From NCBI GenBank assembly GCA_035693615.1, contig DASSGH010000113.1:1-64000 (forward strand): a stretch of DNA of 64,000 nt, given 5' to 3'. The notes beneath the pieces were generated by a model. The model saw nothing but the letters and a program-made list of their open reading frames with translations. It was not told the DNA's origin and did not search any database. Position 1 is the first letter of the stretch. Every line of letters begins with the position of its first letter. Of the stretch, positions 26,401-34,432 are shown piece by piece. A program made the position numbers and the translations under genes. The DNA comes from VAZQ01 sp035693615 (GTDB lineage: Bacteria > Pseudomonadota > Alphaproteobacteria > Rhizobiales > Xanthobacteraceae).

Positions 26401-28550
26401 GCGTGACGCTCAATGCCGGCGGTGGCACCTTCGACACAAATGGCAACGACGCGACACTGTCGGGCACGATCGGCGGCACCGGCGGCCTCGCCAAGATCGG
26501 CGTCGGCACGCTGACGCTGTCGGGCACCAGCACGTATTCGGGCGCGACGGCGGTCAATGCCGGCACGCTGCAGGCCGGGGCAGCGAACGCCTTCGCGCCG
26601 AGCAGCGCGTTCACGGTCGCCTTCGGCGCAACGCTCGACCTCGCGAGCTTTAACCAGACCATCGGCTCGCTGGCGGGCGCCGGCAGTGTGACGCTGGGAA
26701 CGGCAACGCTGACGACGAACGGCGACAACACGAGCACGACCTACTCCGGCGTCATGTCGGGCACCGGGGGCCTGACGAAGATAGGCACCGGCACGCTGAC
26801 GCTGTCGGGCACCAGCACGTATTCGGGCGCGACGGCGGTTAATGCCGGCACGCTCGTCGTGAACGGCTCGATCGCCAATTCGGCCGTGACCGTGAACTTG
26901 GGTGCCACGCTTGCGGGCACCGGCACGGTCGGCGCCACCACGATCAACAGCGGTGGCACATTCGCGCCCGGGAATTCGCCCGGCACCATGACGGTCAACG
27001 GCAATCTCGCGTTTCAGTCCGGCGCGATCTATCTCGTGCAAGTCAATCCCGCGACCGCGTCGAGCAGCAATGTGACGGCGGGCGGCAGCGCCACGCTTGC
27101 GGGCACGGTACAGGCGGCGTTCGCCTCTGGCGGTTACGTTTCGCGCACTTATACGATCGTGTCCGCCGCAGGTGGGCTCAATGGCACCGCGTTCAATGCC
27201 CTCACAACCAGCAATCTCCCCGGGGGCTTCACCGCATCGCTGAGCTATACCGCGACCGACGCGATCCTCAACCTCATCGCCACGCTCGGCCAGCCCAGCA
27301 CTCCCAACGGGCCCAGCGGACCCAGTGGCCCCAGCGGACCCAGTGCGCTCGCCTGCTCGCTGAGCGGCAACCAGTGCAACGTCGCCAGCGCGCTCAACAA
27401 TTTCTTCAACAGCGGCGGCGCGCTGCCGCCCAGCTTCGTGAACATTTTCGGCCTCACCGGCGGCAATCTCGCCAACGCGCTGACGCTTCTCTCCGGCGAA
27501 GCCGCGACCGGCAGCCAGCAGGTGGCTTTTCAGCTCGAGAACCAGTTCCTCGGCATCATGCTCGATCCGTTCGTGGACGGCCGCGGCGGGCTTGCGGGCG
27601 CCGGCGGCCCAGCGCTGGGATTCGCGCCGGAGCGCGAAGACGTGTCCGACGATGTCGCGCTCGCCTATGCCAAGATCCTCAAAGCCCCGCCGAAGCCCGT
27701 GAACTTCGACCAGCGCTGGAGCGTGTGGGGCGCGGGCTATGGCGGCTCGAACCGCACGACTGGCGATCCGGCCGTGGTGGGAAGCCACGATCTTGCCGCC
27801 CGCGCCGCGGGCGGCGCGGCCGGGCTCGACTATCGGCTCGCGCCCGGCACCGTCGTCGGCTTTGCGCTCGCCGGCGGCGGGACCAATTGGGACTTGGCGC
27901 AGGGGCTGGGCGGCGGCAAGAGCGATGCATTCCAGGCCGGCCTCTACGGCGCGACGCAATGGGGCGCGAGCTATCTCGCCGCCGCGCTCGCTTTCATCAA
28001 TCACTGGATGTCGACCGACCGCTTCGCCTTTGCCGGCGACCATCTCACCGCGAGCTTCAATGCGCAAAGCTTCGGCGGGCGCGTGGAGGGTGGCTACCGC
28101 GTCGCGACGTTCTACGGCGGGATCACGCCGTATGCGGCGATCCAGGCGCAGAGCTTCCACACGCCGGGCTATAGCGAGACCGACCTCACCGCCGGCGGCT
28201 TTGCGCTCGGCTATAACGCGCGCAACGCCAGCGATACGCGCAGCGAGTTGGGCGCGCGCTTCGACCGGCTCTTACTGCTCAACCCCGAGGCGGCGCTGAC
28301 CATGCGTGCGCGCCTCGCCTGGGCGCACGACTGGGTGAGCGATCCGACGCTGGCTGCTCTCTTCCAGACGCTTGCCGGCGCGAGCTTCGTCGTTAATGGC
28401 GCAACGCCGGCGAAGAACTCGGCGCTGACTTCCGCCGGCGCGGAGCTGCGGCTCGCCAACGGGGTCGCGCTGATCGGCAAATTCGACGGCGAGTTCGCCT
28501 CCCACTCCTCCACCTACGCCGGCACCGGCACCGTGCGATACACGTGGTGA
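23448..28550 (+). CDS. Autotransporter with PATR passenger repeats
   Basis: A 1,700-residue type V secreted adhesin-like protein. The signal peptide (RRLLRGTAAIALGLAWSVGANA) is at about residues 26-47. The passenger contains about twelve autotransporter-associated beta-strand repeats, each with the pattern LTK-G-GTLTLSGANTYTG-TTISAGTL, predicted to form a beta-helix. A short collagen-like GPS tract (about 27310-27345) precedes a linker and the C-terminal 12-strand beta-barrel (from about 27720), which ends in the aromatic sequence VRYTW as expected for BAM recognition. The ATG at 23448 has GGGGGAGA seven bases upstream; the frame to 23334 is discounted. Two passenger segments are nearly identical at DNA level (24691-24892 and 25459-25660). 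It stands alone. Confidence 0.92.
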   Translation: MIPRAAGSAFGAAPPAARCVVLANTARRLLRGTAAIALGLAWSVGANAADLQWSANGVTPGGGGTGNWNTSAPALWFNGSTFQTWNNATLDNAIFGGTAGTVTINAPVTAHNLTFNTSGYTVARTLANTLTLAGATPTISMASGISATISSVIAGTAGLTKAGLGTLTVSGANTYTGATAVNAGTLQAGATNTFAPTSAFTIASGATLALNNFNQTIGSLAGAGLVTNGGAANRTLTTGGDNTSTAFSGVIQDGAAGNTNLTKVGTGTFTLSGANTYTGTTTISAGTLQIGTGGTTGTTGTGNITDNAALVFNRSDTLTVGGTISGTGSLTQAGTGTLTLTGNNTYTGITTISAGTLQIGNGSTTGNIVGDIVDNAALVFNRSNASTYAGVISGTGSLTKMGAGTRTLTGANTYTGGTTINAGTLAVSSDANLGAASGGLTFGGGTLQSTATFASNRNVTLNAGGGTFNTDPATTLTLGGAITGTGSLTKSGTGTLTLTGANTYQGTTTISAGTLALGGSASIASSSQVNVSNAAGTFDISGTGSGATITTLNGVANSHVTLGGQTLTISNGSTAYAGIIKGTGGLTVTGGTQILSGANTYTGVTTISAGTLQIGNGGATGSVTGDIVDNAALVFNRTGTLTYGGVISGTGSLAKIGTSTLTLTGNNTYAGGTTINAGTLAVSSDANLGAASGGLTFGGGTLQSTATFTSNRNVTLNAGGGTFNTSAATTLTLGGVISGVGGLTKSGGGTLTLTATNTYQGNTTISGGTLAVSSDANLGAATGILNVRGGGTLQFLANFTSDRNVTIGPGNAIFDTNSHDATLTGAITGGSSTTELHKIGAGTLTMAGNNTYIGQLQILAGTLILTGDNQPSITPTPISSGATLQIGNGGGTGSLTGNVTNNGLFIVNRSNAYTFGGVISGTGSLVQMGTGTTTLTATNTYSGGTTISAGTLAVSADANLGSTSGGLSFGGGTLQYLAGFTSNRGVTLNAGGGTFDTNGNDATLSGTIGGTGGLAKIGVGTLTLSGTSTYSGATAVNAGTLQAGAANAFAPSSAFTVAFGATLDLASFNQTIGSLAGAGSVTLGTATLTTNGDNTSTTYSGVMSGTGGLTKIGTGTLTLSGTSTYSGATAVNAGTLVVNGSIANSAVTVNLGATLAGTGTVGATTINSGGTFAPGNSPGTMTVNGNLAFQSGAIYLVQVNPATASSSNVTAGGSATLAGTVQAAFASGGYVSRTYTIVSAAGGLNGTAFNALTTSNLPGGFTASLSYTATDAILNLIATLGQPSTPNGPSGPSGPSGPSALACSLSGNQCNVASALNNFFNSGGALPPSFVNIFGLTGGNLANALTLLSGEAATGSQQVAFQLENQFLGIMLDPFVDGRGGLAGAGGPALGFAPEREDVSDDVALAYAKILKAPPKPVNFDQRWSVWGAGYGGSNRTTGDPAVVGSHDLAARAAGGAAGLDYRLAPGTVVGFALAGGGTNWDLAQGLGGGKSDAFQAGLYGATQWGASYLAAALAFINHWMSTDRFAFAGDHLTASFNAQSFGGRVEGGYRVATFYGGITPYAAIQAQSFHTPGYSETDLTAGGFALGYNARNASDTRSELGARFDRLLLLNPEAALTMRARLAWAHDWVSDPTLAALFQTLAGASFVVNGATPAKNSALTSAGAELRLANGVALIGKFDGEFASHSSTYAGTGTVRYTW
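24691..24892 (+). repeat. Near-identical DNA repeat inside the autotransporter, copy 1
   Basis: About 200 bases coding for the block from GGTTINAGTLAVSSDANLG to the next TLTLGG strand are repeated at 25459-25660 with only a handful of changes. This points to a recent duplication or gene conversion. Confidence 0.75.
25459..25660 (+). repeat. Near-identical DNA repeat inside the autotransporter, copy 2
   Basis: This is the second copy of the block at 24691-24892, offset by 768 bases (256 codons), so deletion between the copies would keep the frame. Confidence 0.75.
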
Positions 28551-28847
28551 GGCGTGAATTGAAAGCGTTCAGGGTTTGCCGATAGGTACCCCCCACAGGT
28601 CAGCCGGGGCCGGGAGAGAGCCGTACCAGCGCAACGAAACGCCGGGCCTGGTAGGCGGCGTCTATCGTCAGGTGCTACCTTCATGTCACATAGGTAGCAC
28701 CGCAAATGAAATGACAGGACTGACAACAGTCCAAGAACGCAAGGGGAGAGGGCACTAGCGGCAACACCGCCCGGTGGCCCGTACGGGGGTCGCGACCTGG
28801 ATGCGTTCACTCGCGTCTTCGGACGCGTGACCTGAGGGAGGATTGCC
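28551..28847. other. Intergenic region with two hairpins upstream of the second pirin
   Basis: This stretch has no convincing gene. It contains a 9-bp inverted repeat, GGTGCTACC (28671-28679) and GGTAGCACC (28693-28701), and a CGCGTC-TTCG-GACGCG hairpin (28812-28827) with a UUCG-type loop just before the ribosome-binding site of the pirin gene. A single GGCACTAGC sequence at about 28752 resembles the ends of the elements at 40.1 kb. Confidence 0.45.
28671..28701. promoter_or_regulatory. 9-bp inverted repeat, possible operator or terminator
   Basis: GGTGCTACC and GGTAGCACC are exact reverse complements separated by 13 bases. The site lies 121 bases after the autotransporter stop and 147 bases before the second pirin start, so it could be an operator of the pirin or a transcript-end structure. 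It has no T-run. Confidence 0.4.
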
Positions 28848-29768
28848 ATGAGCTGGTTGCCGTCAACCGACCCCGTGCTCGGCGACACGCGCGCCTGCGA
28901 TGCGCTCGAGCTCGTCATCGTTCCTCGCGTGCGCGATCTGGGCGACGGCTTCTCCGTGCGCCGCGCGCTGCCGCACGGCAAACGGCAGATGGTCGGTCCG
29001 TTCATCTTCTTCGACCAGATGGGGCCGGTCCAGTTCATTGCCGGGCAGGGGCTCGACGTGCGGCCGCACCCGCATATCGGGCTTGCCACCGTCACCTACC
29101 TGTTCGACGGCCGCGTCATGCACCGCGACAGCGAGGGCAATGCGCTGGAGATCACTCCCGGCGCGATGAACCTCATGACCGCCGGGCGCGGCATTGCCCA
29201 TTCCGAACGCAGCCCGGCCGCCGCGCGGCGAGGGAGCGAGGGCATGTTCGGCATTCAAAGCTGGATCGCGCTGCCGCGCGCACAGGAGGAGACGGAGCCC
29301 TCGTTTCAGCATTTCGATGCTGGCAGCCTGCCCGTGATCGATGACGGCGGCGTTTGGGCGCGCGTCATTGCCGGCACGGCCTTCGGTAGAAAATCGCCGG
29401 TCGGGATGCTCTCGGAATGGCTTTATGCCGAGGTCGTGCTCGCGCCCGGCGCGAGCGCGCCGCTCGATCCGGATCAGGAAGAGCGCGCGATCTACGTGGC
29501 CGAAGGCGAGGTCGATATCGCCGGCGACAGGTTCGAAGCGCCGCAGCTGTTGATCTTCCGCCCCGGCGACCGCATCACGGTGCGGGCATTGCGCCGCGCG
29601 CGGCTCATGGTCCTCGGCGGCGCCGCGTTGGAAGGCCCGCGCTATATCTGGTGGAATTTTGTCTCCTCGCGCCGCGAGCGCATCGAGGAGGCGAAGGAAG
29701 ACTGGAAAATGGGGCGCTTCGCCGCGGTGCCGAACGAGACCGAGTTCATCCCGCTGCCGGAGAGTTAG
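28848..29768 (+). CDS. Pirin family protein (second of two)
   Basis: A 306-residue bicupin of the pirin family, of the subgroup with a tryptophan-rich C-terminus (YIWWNFVSSRRERIEEAKEDW). The cupin metal ligands are H74 and H76 in RPHPHIGLAT and H118/E120 in IAHSE. GGAGG lies seven bases before the ATG. Its function may be quercetinase-like or regulatory; nothing in the neighbourhood decides this. It is convergent with the hydroxyacid dehydrogenase at 29946, with paired hairpins between the two stops. Confidence 0.9.
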   Translation: MSWLPSTDPVLGDTRACDALELVIVPRVRDLGDGFSVRRALPHGKRQMVGPFIFFDQMGPVQFIAGQGLDVRPHPHIGLATVTYLFDGRVMHRDSEGNALEITPGAMNLMTAGRGIAHSERSPAAARRGSEGMFGIQSWIALPRAQEETEPSFQHFDAGSLPVIDDGGVWARVIAGTAFGRKSPVGMLSEWLYAEVVLAPGASAPLDPDQEERAIYVAEGEVDIAGDRFEAPQLLIFRPGDRITVRALRRARLMVLGGAALEGPRYIWWNFVSSRRERIEEAKEDWKMGRFAAVPNETEFIPLPES

Positions 29769-29838
29769 ACTAGATCTGCGAGTCGTGCGCGGACAGAAGC
29801 GCGTCGAAGACGCGCGTGAACGCGCTTATGATCCGCGC

Positions 29839-29897
29839 ATCCATCGTCTTCGTAAAAAGCTTTTGCAAAGACGATGGATTGCCGGGTCAAGCCCGGC
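29839..29897. repeat. Double-hairpin REP-like element between convergent genes
   Basis: A 12-bp inverted repeat, ATCCATCGTCTT (29839-29850) and its complement (29868-29879), encloses an AAAAGCTTTT palindrome. It is followed by GCCGGG-tcaag-CCCGGC (29881-29897). From memory, this hairpin pair resembles dispersed palindromic repeats in Bradyrhizobium and Rhodopseudomonas genomes. Between two convergent stops it probably serves as a transcript-end structure for both genes. Confidence 0.65.
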
Positions 29898-29945
29898 AAT
29901 GACGCTCTGAATTTAGTAAGCGCGGCTTCCTCAATCCGGACGGCT

Positions 29946-30917
29946 CTAAGCACGTCGCAGGCGCACTTGCGGATTGGCGAGCCGCAGCGCAAGCCCTTGC
30001 TCATAGGCGACGATCTGCTCGAACGCCTCGCGGAAATAGAGCTCGAAATTTTCCCATTCCGCCCAGCCCAGATGCGGGGTGCAGAGAACATTGGGCATCG
30101 AAAGGAACGGATGGTCGACGACCGGCTCGTCCTCGTACACGTCGACGGCGGCGTAGCCGGGCCGGCCCTTGCGCAGTGCGGCGAGCAAGGCTCCCGGCGC
30201 GATGAGCTCGGCCCGCGCGGTGTTGACGATGAGCGCCGTCGATTTCATGCGGTCGAGATCGTCGGCGCCGACGATGCCGCGCGTCTCGGGCGTGAGCCGC
30301 ACGTGCAGCGAGAGCACGTCGGAGCGCTCGAACAGCGCCGCTTTGCTGGCGGCGCGCGCGTAGCCCGCGGCGGCGGCTTTCTCCAGCGAGGATTTTTGCC
30401 CCCAGACCAGAACCTCCATTCCCAGTCCGCGGCCGCCTTGCGCCACCAGCTCGCCGATGGCGCCGAGGCCGAAAATGCCGAGCGTCGATCCGCGCAGCCG
30501 ATGCGACAGGGTTGAGGGCCATTCTCGGCGCCGCATGCGCTCGGCCTCGAAGGCCACGTTACGGCGTGACGCCAGCATCAAGGCGAGCGCAAGCTCGGCC
30601 GGAGCCACCGGTGAGTTGCTCGCGCCGGTGGCAACTGCGATGCCGAGCTCGGTGCTGGCGGGAAAATCGATCGTCCTCGCGTTGCGGCCGACGAGCGCGA
30701 TCAGCTTGAGGCGCGGCAATCGCTCGAGCAGCGCGCGGGAAAATTCCACGCGCTCGCGGATCGCGACGACAACGTCGGCGTCGCGCAGGCGCTCGGCGAG
30801 CTCACTCAGATCACGCGCCGGCGCGCGGTAGCGCACGACGTCGTGCCCTCGGATCAGCGCAAAGCATTCGAGCCGATCCACCATGTCCTGGTAGTCGTCG
30901 GGAATGACGATTTTCAT
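29946..30917 (-). CDS. D-2-hydroxyacid dehydrogenase family protein (paralogue)
   Basis: A 323-residue NAD(P)-dependent dehydrogenase of the same subgroup as 11715-12650, starting MKIVIPDDYQD. It has LGIFGLGAIGELV for dinucleotide binding and the catalytic arginine in VNTARAEL, glutamate in DVYEDEPV and histidine in TPHLGW. The usual NTSRG is altered to NTARA, a modest deviation. It lies downstream of, and in the same direction as, the MmgE/PrpD-Bug-racemase-like operon but 338 bases away with hairpins between, so co-transcription is doubtful. The substrate is unknown. Confidence 0.85.
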   Translation of the reverse strand: MKIVIPDDYQDMVDRLECFALIRGHDVVRYRAPARDLSELAERLRDADVVVAIRERVEFSRALLERLPRLKLIALVGRNARTIDFPASTELGIAVATGASNSPVAPAELALALMLASRRNVAFEAERMRRREWPSTLSHRLRGSTLGIFGLGAIGELVAQGGRGLGMEVLVWGQKSSLEKAAAAGYARAASKAALFERSDVLSLHVRLTPETRGIVGADDLDRMKSTALIVNTARAELIAPGALLAALRKGRPGYAAVDVYEDEPVVDHPFLSMPNVLCTPHLGWAEWENFELYFREAFEQIVAYEQGLALRLANPQVRLRRA

Positions 30918-31255
30918 GCCGCGGCCGGCTCGCCTTGCAAACGTGGATCGAAGTAACGCGCGGTGGCAATTGAAGCCCTTCGGCGCCGCGCACTCAATGC
31001 TACCCTCCCCCTTGTGGGGAGGGTCGCCCGACGAAGCGCAGCGAAGGCGGGCGGGGTGGGGTCGAAGTTGTTGAACGTGACTCGTGCCACAACTGCGACC
31101 CCCACCCCCAACCCCAACCCCTCCCCAGCCGGCTGTGGGCTTGTCCGCTTCCGGCGGATTTCAAGCTGACAAACCCCGGCAGGCCGGGGTTTGGTTGGGG
31201 AGGGGGCCAGACCGAGTTCGCCGTTTGAGCTGATCGCACTTCACACGAGCGCTCG
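30918..31255. repeat. Intergenic REP-like hairpins
   Basis: No gene is evident in this 338-base stretch. It holds ACCCTCCCC-cttgt-GGGGAGGGT (31002-31024), a C-rich tract (about 31098-31130), and AAACCCCGGC-ag-GCCGGGGTTT (31171-31192). Such elements are commonly scattered in alphaproteobacterial intergenic DNA and can stabilise or end transcripts. Confidence 0.55.
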
Positions 31256-31984
31256 TTAATTCGCCAAATGCTCGCGCAGCAGTACGCCGTGGCCGGCGAT
31301 GGGCTCGCCGTGCTTGAGCAGGCGCAGACCCGCCCACAGGCTCACCGCGTTGTTGGCGAGCACGGGCTTGCCGAGTTCGCGCTCGAGCCGCTCGACCACG
31401 CTCATGGCCGGCCAGTTGCCGCCAGGCATGATGACGGCCTCGGCATCTCCCCGGTCGGCGCGGCGCCCAAGCTCGTAGGCCGCCTGCGCGCCGACGCGGC
31501 CAAGTTCGACGCCGGCCACGTAGCCGGCGACTTCGCTGCTCACCACGGCAAAGCCGCTCGCCTCCATGAAGCGCACCATCGGGACGTCCATGGTCTTGCT
31601 CCACGGCGCGGCGATTGCGATACGCGTGACGCCGAGCCGCGCCAGCGCGTCGACGAAGGCGGTCGCCGCCGTGGTGGCCGGCCGGCCCGCGGCATCCTCC
31701 ATGCGCTTGATCAGCTCGCGGTCATAGCCCTTGCCGTTGGCCAAGGTCGGGGCGGTGGCCGCGAACACGACGACATCGACCTCGGCGTCGGCGAGCTTGC
31801 GGCATTCGCTCTCGAGCTCGCGCACGCAGCGCATCTGCTCCTGCGGGGTAATCTCGCGATAGGCGACGCGCGCGGTATGCAGCGAGACGGCGGCCGGCAG
31901 GGCAGCGGAAAACTCCGGCTCCTGCACCGTGTTGGAGGAGGGAGTTAGCAGGCCGAAGCGATGCGTCTTTTCGACCGAGGACAT
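31256..31984 (-). CDS. Asp/Glu racemase-superfamily protein (maleate isomerase/AMDase-like) lacking catalytic Cys
   Basis: A 242-residue protein with the fold of maleate cis-trans isomerase and arylmalonate decarboxylase: FGLLTPSSNTVQEPEF at the N-terminus, DVVVFAATAPTLANG in the first half and AEAVIMPGGNWPAM with LGKPVLANNAVSLWAGLRL in the second. In active family members one or two cysteines sit at the start of the two loops (CTSG-like and CTN/CGG-like). Here they are replaced by Ala and Gly, and the only cysteines lie in a helix (RCVRELESECRKL). It starts five bases after the Bug gene stop, so it is the last gene of an operon. It may catalyse a different reaction or bind a ligand only. Confidence 0.8.
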   Translation of the reverse strand: MSSVEKTHRFGLLTPSSNTVQEPEFSAALPAAVSLHTARVAYREITPQEQMRCVRELESECRKLADAEVDVVVFAATAPTLANGKGYDRELIKRMEDAAGRPATTAATAFVDALARLGVTRIAIAAPWSKTMDVPMVRFMEASGFAVVSSEVAGYVAGVELGRVGAQAAYELGRRADRGDAEAVIMPGGNWPAMSVVERLERELGKPVLANNAVSLWAGLRLLKHGEPIAGHGVLLREHLAN

Positions 31985-31989
31985 GCCTT

Positions 31990-32976
31990 CTACTGCGAGC
32001 CTTCGAGCCCGGCGGCCTTGATGACCGGGTGGAATTTCTCCGCTTCCGACTTGATGTAGCGCGCGAAGTCCTGCGGGCTGCTGCTGCTGAGTGCCTTGGA
32101 TCCCTGGCGCGCGATGGCGTCCTTGACGTCGGGCATGGACAGCGCCTTGGCCATGCCGGCGTAGACGCGCTCGACGATCTGCGGCGGCACGCCGGCCGGC
32201 GCGAACAGCCCGCTCCAGCCCACCACGATGACGCTCGGATACCCGGATTCCACGACCGTCGGCGTGTTGGGAAACTGCTCGTCGCGCGCCTCGCCGAAGG
32301 TGGCGATGAGATCGAGCTTTCCGGTTTCGACGAAATCTGCCACCCCCGCCGTGGTGGTGAAGGCGAGCGGAATCTGGCCCGCCACCACGTCGGTCATCGC
32401 CGGCGTCTGTCCCCGGTACGGCACGTGCGTCATCTTGATGTCGGCGGCGAGCGAGAGCAGCACGCCCATGAGGTGGGTCATGTTGCCGATGCCGAAGGAG
32501 CCGTAGTTGATCGCGCCGGGGTTCGCCTTCGCGCGCGCGACGAGATCCGTGATCGACTTGATGCCGGCGGCGGGATTGACCACGGCGCCGAGCGGATTGG
32601 CGGTGGTCTGGGTGATTGGGACGAAGTCGCGGAACGTGTCGTAGGGCAGTTTCTTGTAGATGAAGGCGTTGGTGGTCACCGCGCTCACCGGCGCGTAGAT
32701 GAGCGTATAGCCGTCGGGGGTGGCTTTGGCGCCGGCGTCCATGCCGATGATGGCGTTGGCGCCGGGACGATTGTCGACGATCGCCTGCTGGCCCCAGAGC
32801 TCGCCCATTTTCTGCGCCAGCACCCGCGCCTGCAGATCGACGCCGGAGCCCGCCGCCTGCGGCACGATGATGCGGATCGGACGGTTGGGATAATCGTCCG
32901 CGGTCTGCGCCGCGCCGGGAGCAACGAGCGCAAGCAGCGCCGCGCTCGTCAGCGCGGCAAAGAGCATGTGTCTCAT
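31990..32976 (-). CDS. Bug-family tripartite tricarboxylate transporter binding protein
   Basis: A 328-residue periplasmic solute-binding protein with a Sec signal (MLFAALTSAALLALVAPGAAQ). It has the Bug pattern IRIIVPQAAGSGVDLQAR, AIVDNRPGANAIIG, a KKLPYDTFRDFVPIT segment and HVPYRGQTPAMTDVVAGQIP. GGGAGGAG eight bases before the ATG at 32976 fixes the start. It is flanked in one operon by MmgE/PrpD upstream (73 bases) and a racemase-fold gene downstream (5 bases). A small di- or tricarboxylate ligand processed by those enzymes is therefore a reasonable inference. Confidence 0.88.
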   Translation of the reverse strand: MRHMLFAALTSAALLALVAPGAAQTADDYPNRPIRIIVPQAAGSGVDLQARVLAQKMGELWGQQAIVDNRPGANAIIGMDAGAKATPDGYTLIYAPVSAVTTNAFIYKKLPYDTFRDFVPITQTTANPLGAVVNPAAGIKSITDLVARAKANPGAINYGSFGIGNMTHLMGVLLSLAADIKMTHVPYRGQTPAMTDVVAGQIPLAFTTTAGVADFVETGKLDLIATFGEARDEQFPNTPTVVESGYPSVIVVGWSGLFAPAGVPPQIVERVYAGMAKALSMPDVKDAIARQGSKALSSSSPQDFARYIKSEAEKFHPVIKAAGLEGSQ

Positions 32977-33049
32977 CCTGCGCGCTCCTCCCGACGGACA
33001 ACTGCCGCGCACTCGGTCTGCTGCTTGCGCATTGTCCGACACGGAAGCA

Positions 33050-34432
33050 TCACCCGCGCGCGGCGGCCAATGTCGCGCGCCGCGGCGGCGCGCGCAGCGC
33101 CTGCATGAGCTTGCGCACCGAGCTCAGATTTTCGAGATCGCCGACCGCGTCGATGGTCGCCGCAATGGCGGAAGGGGCGAGCACGCCGTCGGCGTAGGTG
33201 CGCAACTTGCCCTCGATGTCGCCGCGCGACAGCGGGTTCGCCGGCGAGCCGCGCGGATCGACGCAATGTGCCTTGAGCGTGGTCCCCTCCATCTCCATCT
33301 CGACCACCGCCTCGACCCCGCTGAGCGCCGTGTCGGCGCGGATCTCGATCTGCTCGGCGGCCGCGCGCCGCATGGTTGCATCGTCGTAGCGCGCAGACTC
33401 GAACTGGTCGAGCGTGAGCCGCTGATCGTGCAGGATCACCGCCGCGGTGTAATGGCCGGAAATCAGCGCATCGAACTTGCCCTTGTAGCGCGCGAGCTTG
33501 CCGTGCAGGTCGAAGGCGGGCGGGCTCAACGCGATGCGCACTTTCTTCACCTTGGCGGGATCGATCTTGTGCCGCTCGATCAGATCGAACAGCGCGGTGT
33601 TCATGCCCTGGATGGAGGACGCCGATGGCCACAGCCGCAACGCGATCTGCTCGAGCTCCCAGCGCTGCCCGAGCTCGGCCGTGACCGCCTCCGGACGACC
33701 GCCATTCGCGTAAACATTGTAAAGGCCGCCGTCGGCGGCGGTGAGGAATTCGCGCGTCGCCAAGAATTTTTGCTCGGCAAGCAGCGCCGCCAGCAGCCCC
33801 GACAGCGCGCCGCGGCATTGATGGAATTTGACGGTCGGCGTTCCCCACGCCGCGAAGGTGCCGGCCGCCTGGCTGCCGGCGAGCCCGAAGGCCTTGGCCA
33901 TGGTCTCGGCGTCGAACCGGCGCAGCCGGCCGACCGCGGCGGCAGCCCCGAACGGGCCGAGCACGCCCGGTCCGTGCCACCCCTTGGCGCGGAAGACCGG
34001 GTAATCGAGCCCGATGCCGATGCGCGTCGTCACTTCGCATCCGGCGGCGATGGCGACCAGGAGATCGCGGCCGGAGGCGCCGTCGCGCTCGGCGATGGCC
34101 AAGGCGGGCGGCATCACTTCCGGCGTGACATGGGTCAGCGTTGGCCGGTGCACGTCGCACATGGTGACCGCGGTGACGAGATAGCCGTTGAGAATGGTGG
34201 CGCCCGCGAGCGACAGCGCCTCGCCGCCGATGACGCTCGTTTCGCTCGATTGCCCCAGCGCTGCGGCGAGCGCGGCGAGTTGTTGCGTCTCCTCCCCACG
34301 GTGACCGGCGACCGCGCAGGCGAGCGTATCGAGCAGGAGGGTCTTGCAATGATCGCGCACGCGCGGCGGAAGGTCCTCGTATTTGAGCGATGCCGCGAAG
34401 CCGGCGAGCGCCTCGGTGACGTTTGCGGACAT
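33050..34432 (-). CDS. MmgE/PrpD family protein
   Basis: A 460-residue protein of the family of 2-methylcitrate dehydratase (PrpD) and cis-aconitate decarboxylase. The N-terminal helical domain has HCKTLLLDTLACAVAGHRG, the core has HRPTLTHVTPEVMPPALAIAE with the family's conserved His, and GLAGSQAAGTFAAWGTPTVKFHQCRGA is typical. Family members dehydrate or decarboxylate tricarboxylates. The ATG at 34432 has AAGGAGA upstream. It is the first gene of a three-gene operon with a Bug binding protein and a racemase-fold protein. No methylcitrate synthase or lyase is present, so propionate breakdown is unlikely. Confidence 0.85.
   Translation of the reverse strand: MSANVTEALAGFAASLKYEDLPPRVRDHCKTLLLDTLACAVAGHRGEETQQLAALAAALGQSSETSVIGGEALSLAGATILNGYLVTAVTMCDVHRPTLTHVTPEVMPPALAIAERDGASGRDLLVAIAAGCEVTTRIGIGLDYPVFRAKGWHGPGVLGPFGAAAAVGRLRRFDAETMAKAFGLAGSQAAGTFAAWGTPTVKFHQCRGALSGLLAALLAEQKFLATREFLTAADGGLYNVYANGGRPEAVTAELGQRWELEQIALRLWPSASSIQGMNTALFDLIERHKIDPAKVKKVRIALSPPAFDLHGKLARYKGKFDALISGHYTAAVILHDQRLTLDQFESARYDDATMRRAAAEQIEIRADTALSGVEAVVEMEMEGTTLKAHCVDPRGSPANPLSRGDIEGKLRTYADGVLAPSAIAATIDAVGDLENLSSVRKLMQALRAPPRRATLAAARG

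Noticed and set aside
24100..27340. Tandem repeats considered as a CRISPR-like array
   Set aside because: The repeats are protein-coding, of irregular spacing and in frame with an autotransporter passenger.
23565..28160. Two long minus-strand open frames (about 815 and 667 codons) opposite the autotransporter
   Set aside because: They are shadows of a GC-rich, repetitive coding strand. Their translations are Arg/Ala/Gly-rich and low-complexity, without domains or start signals.
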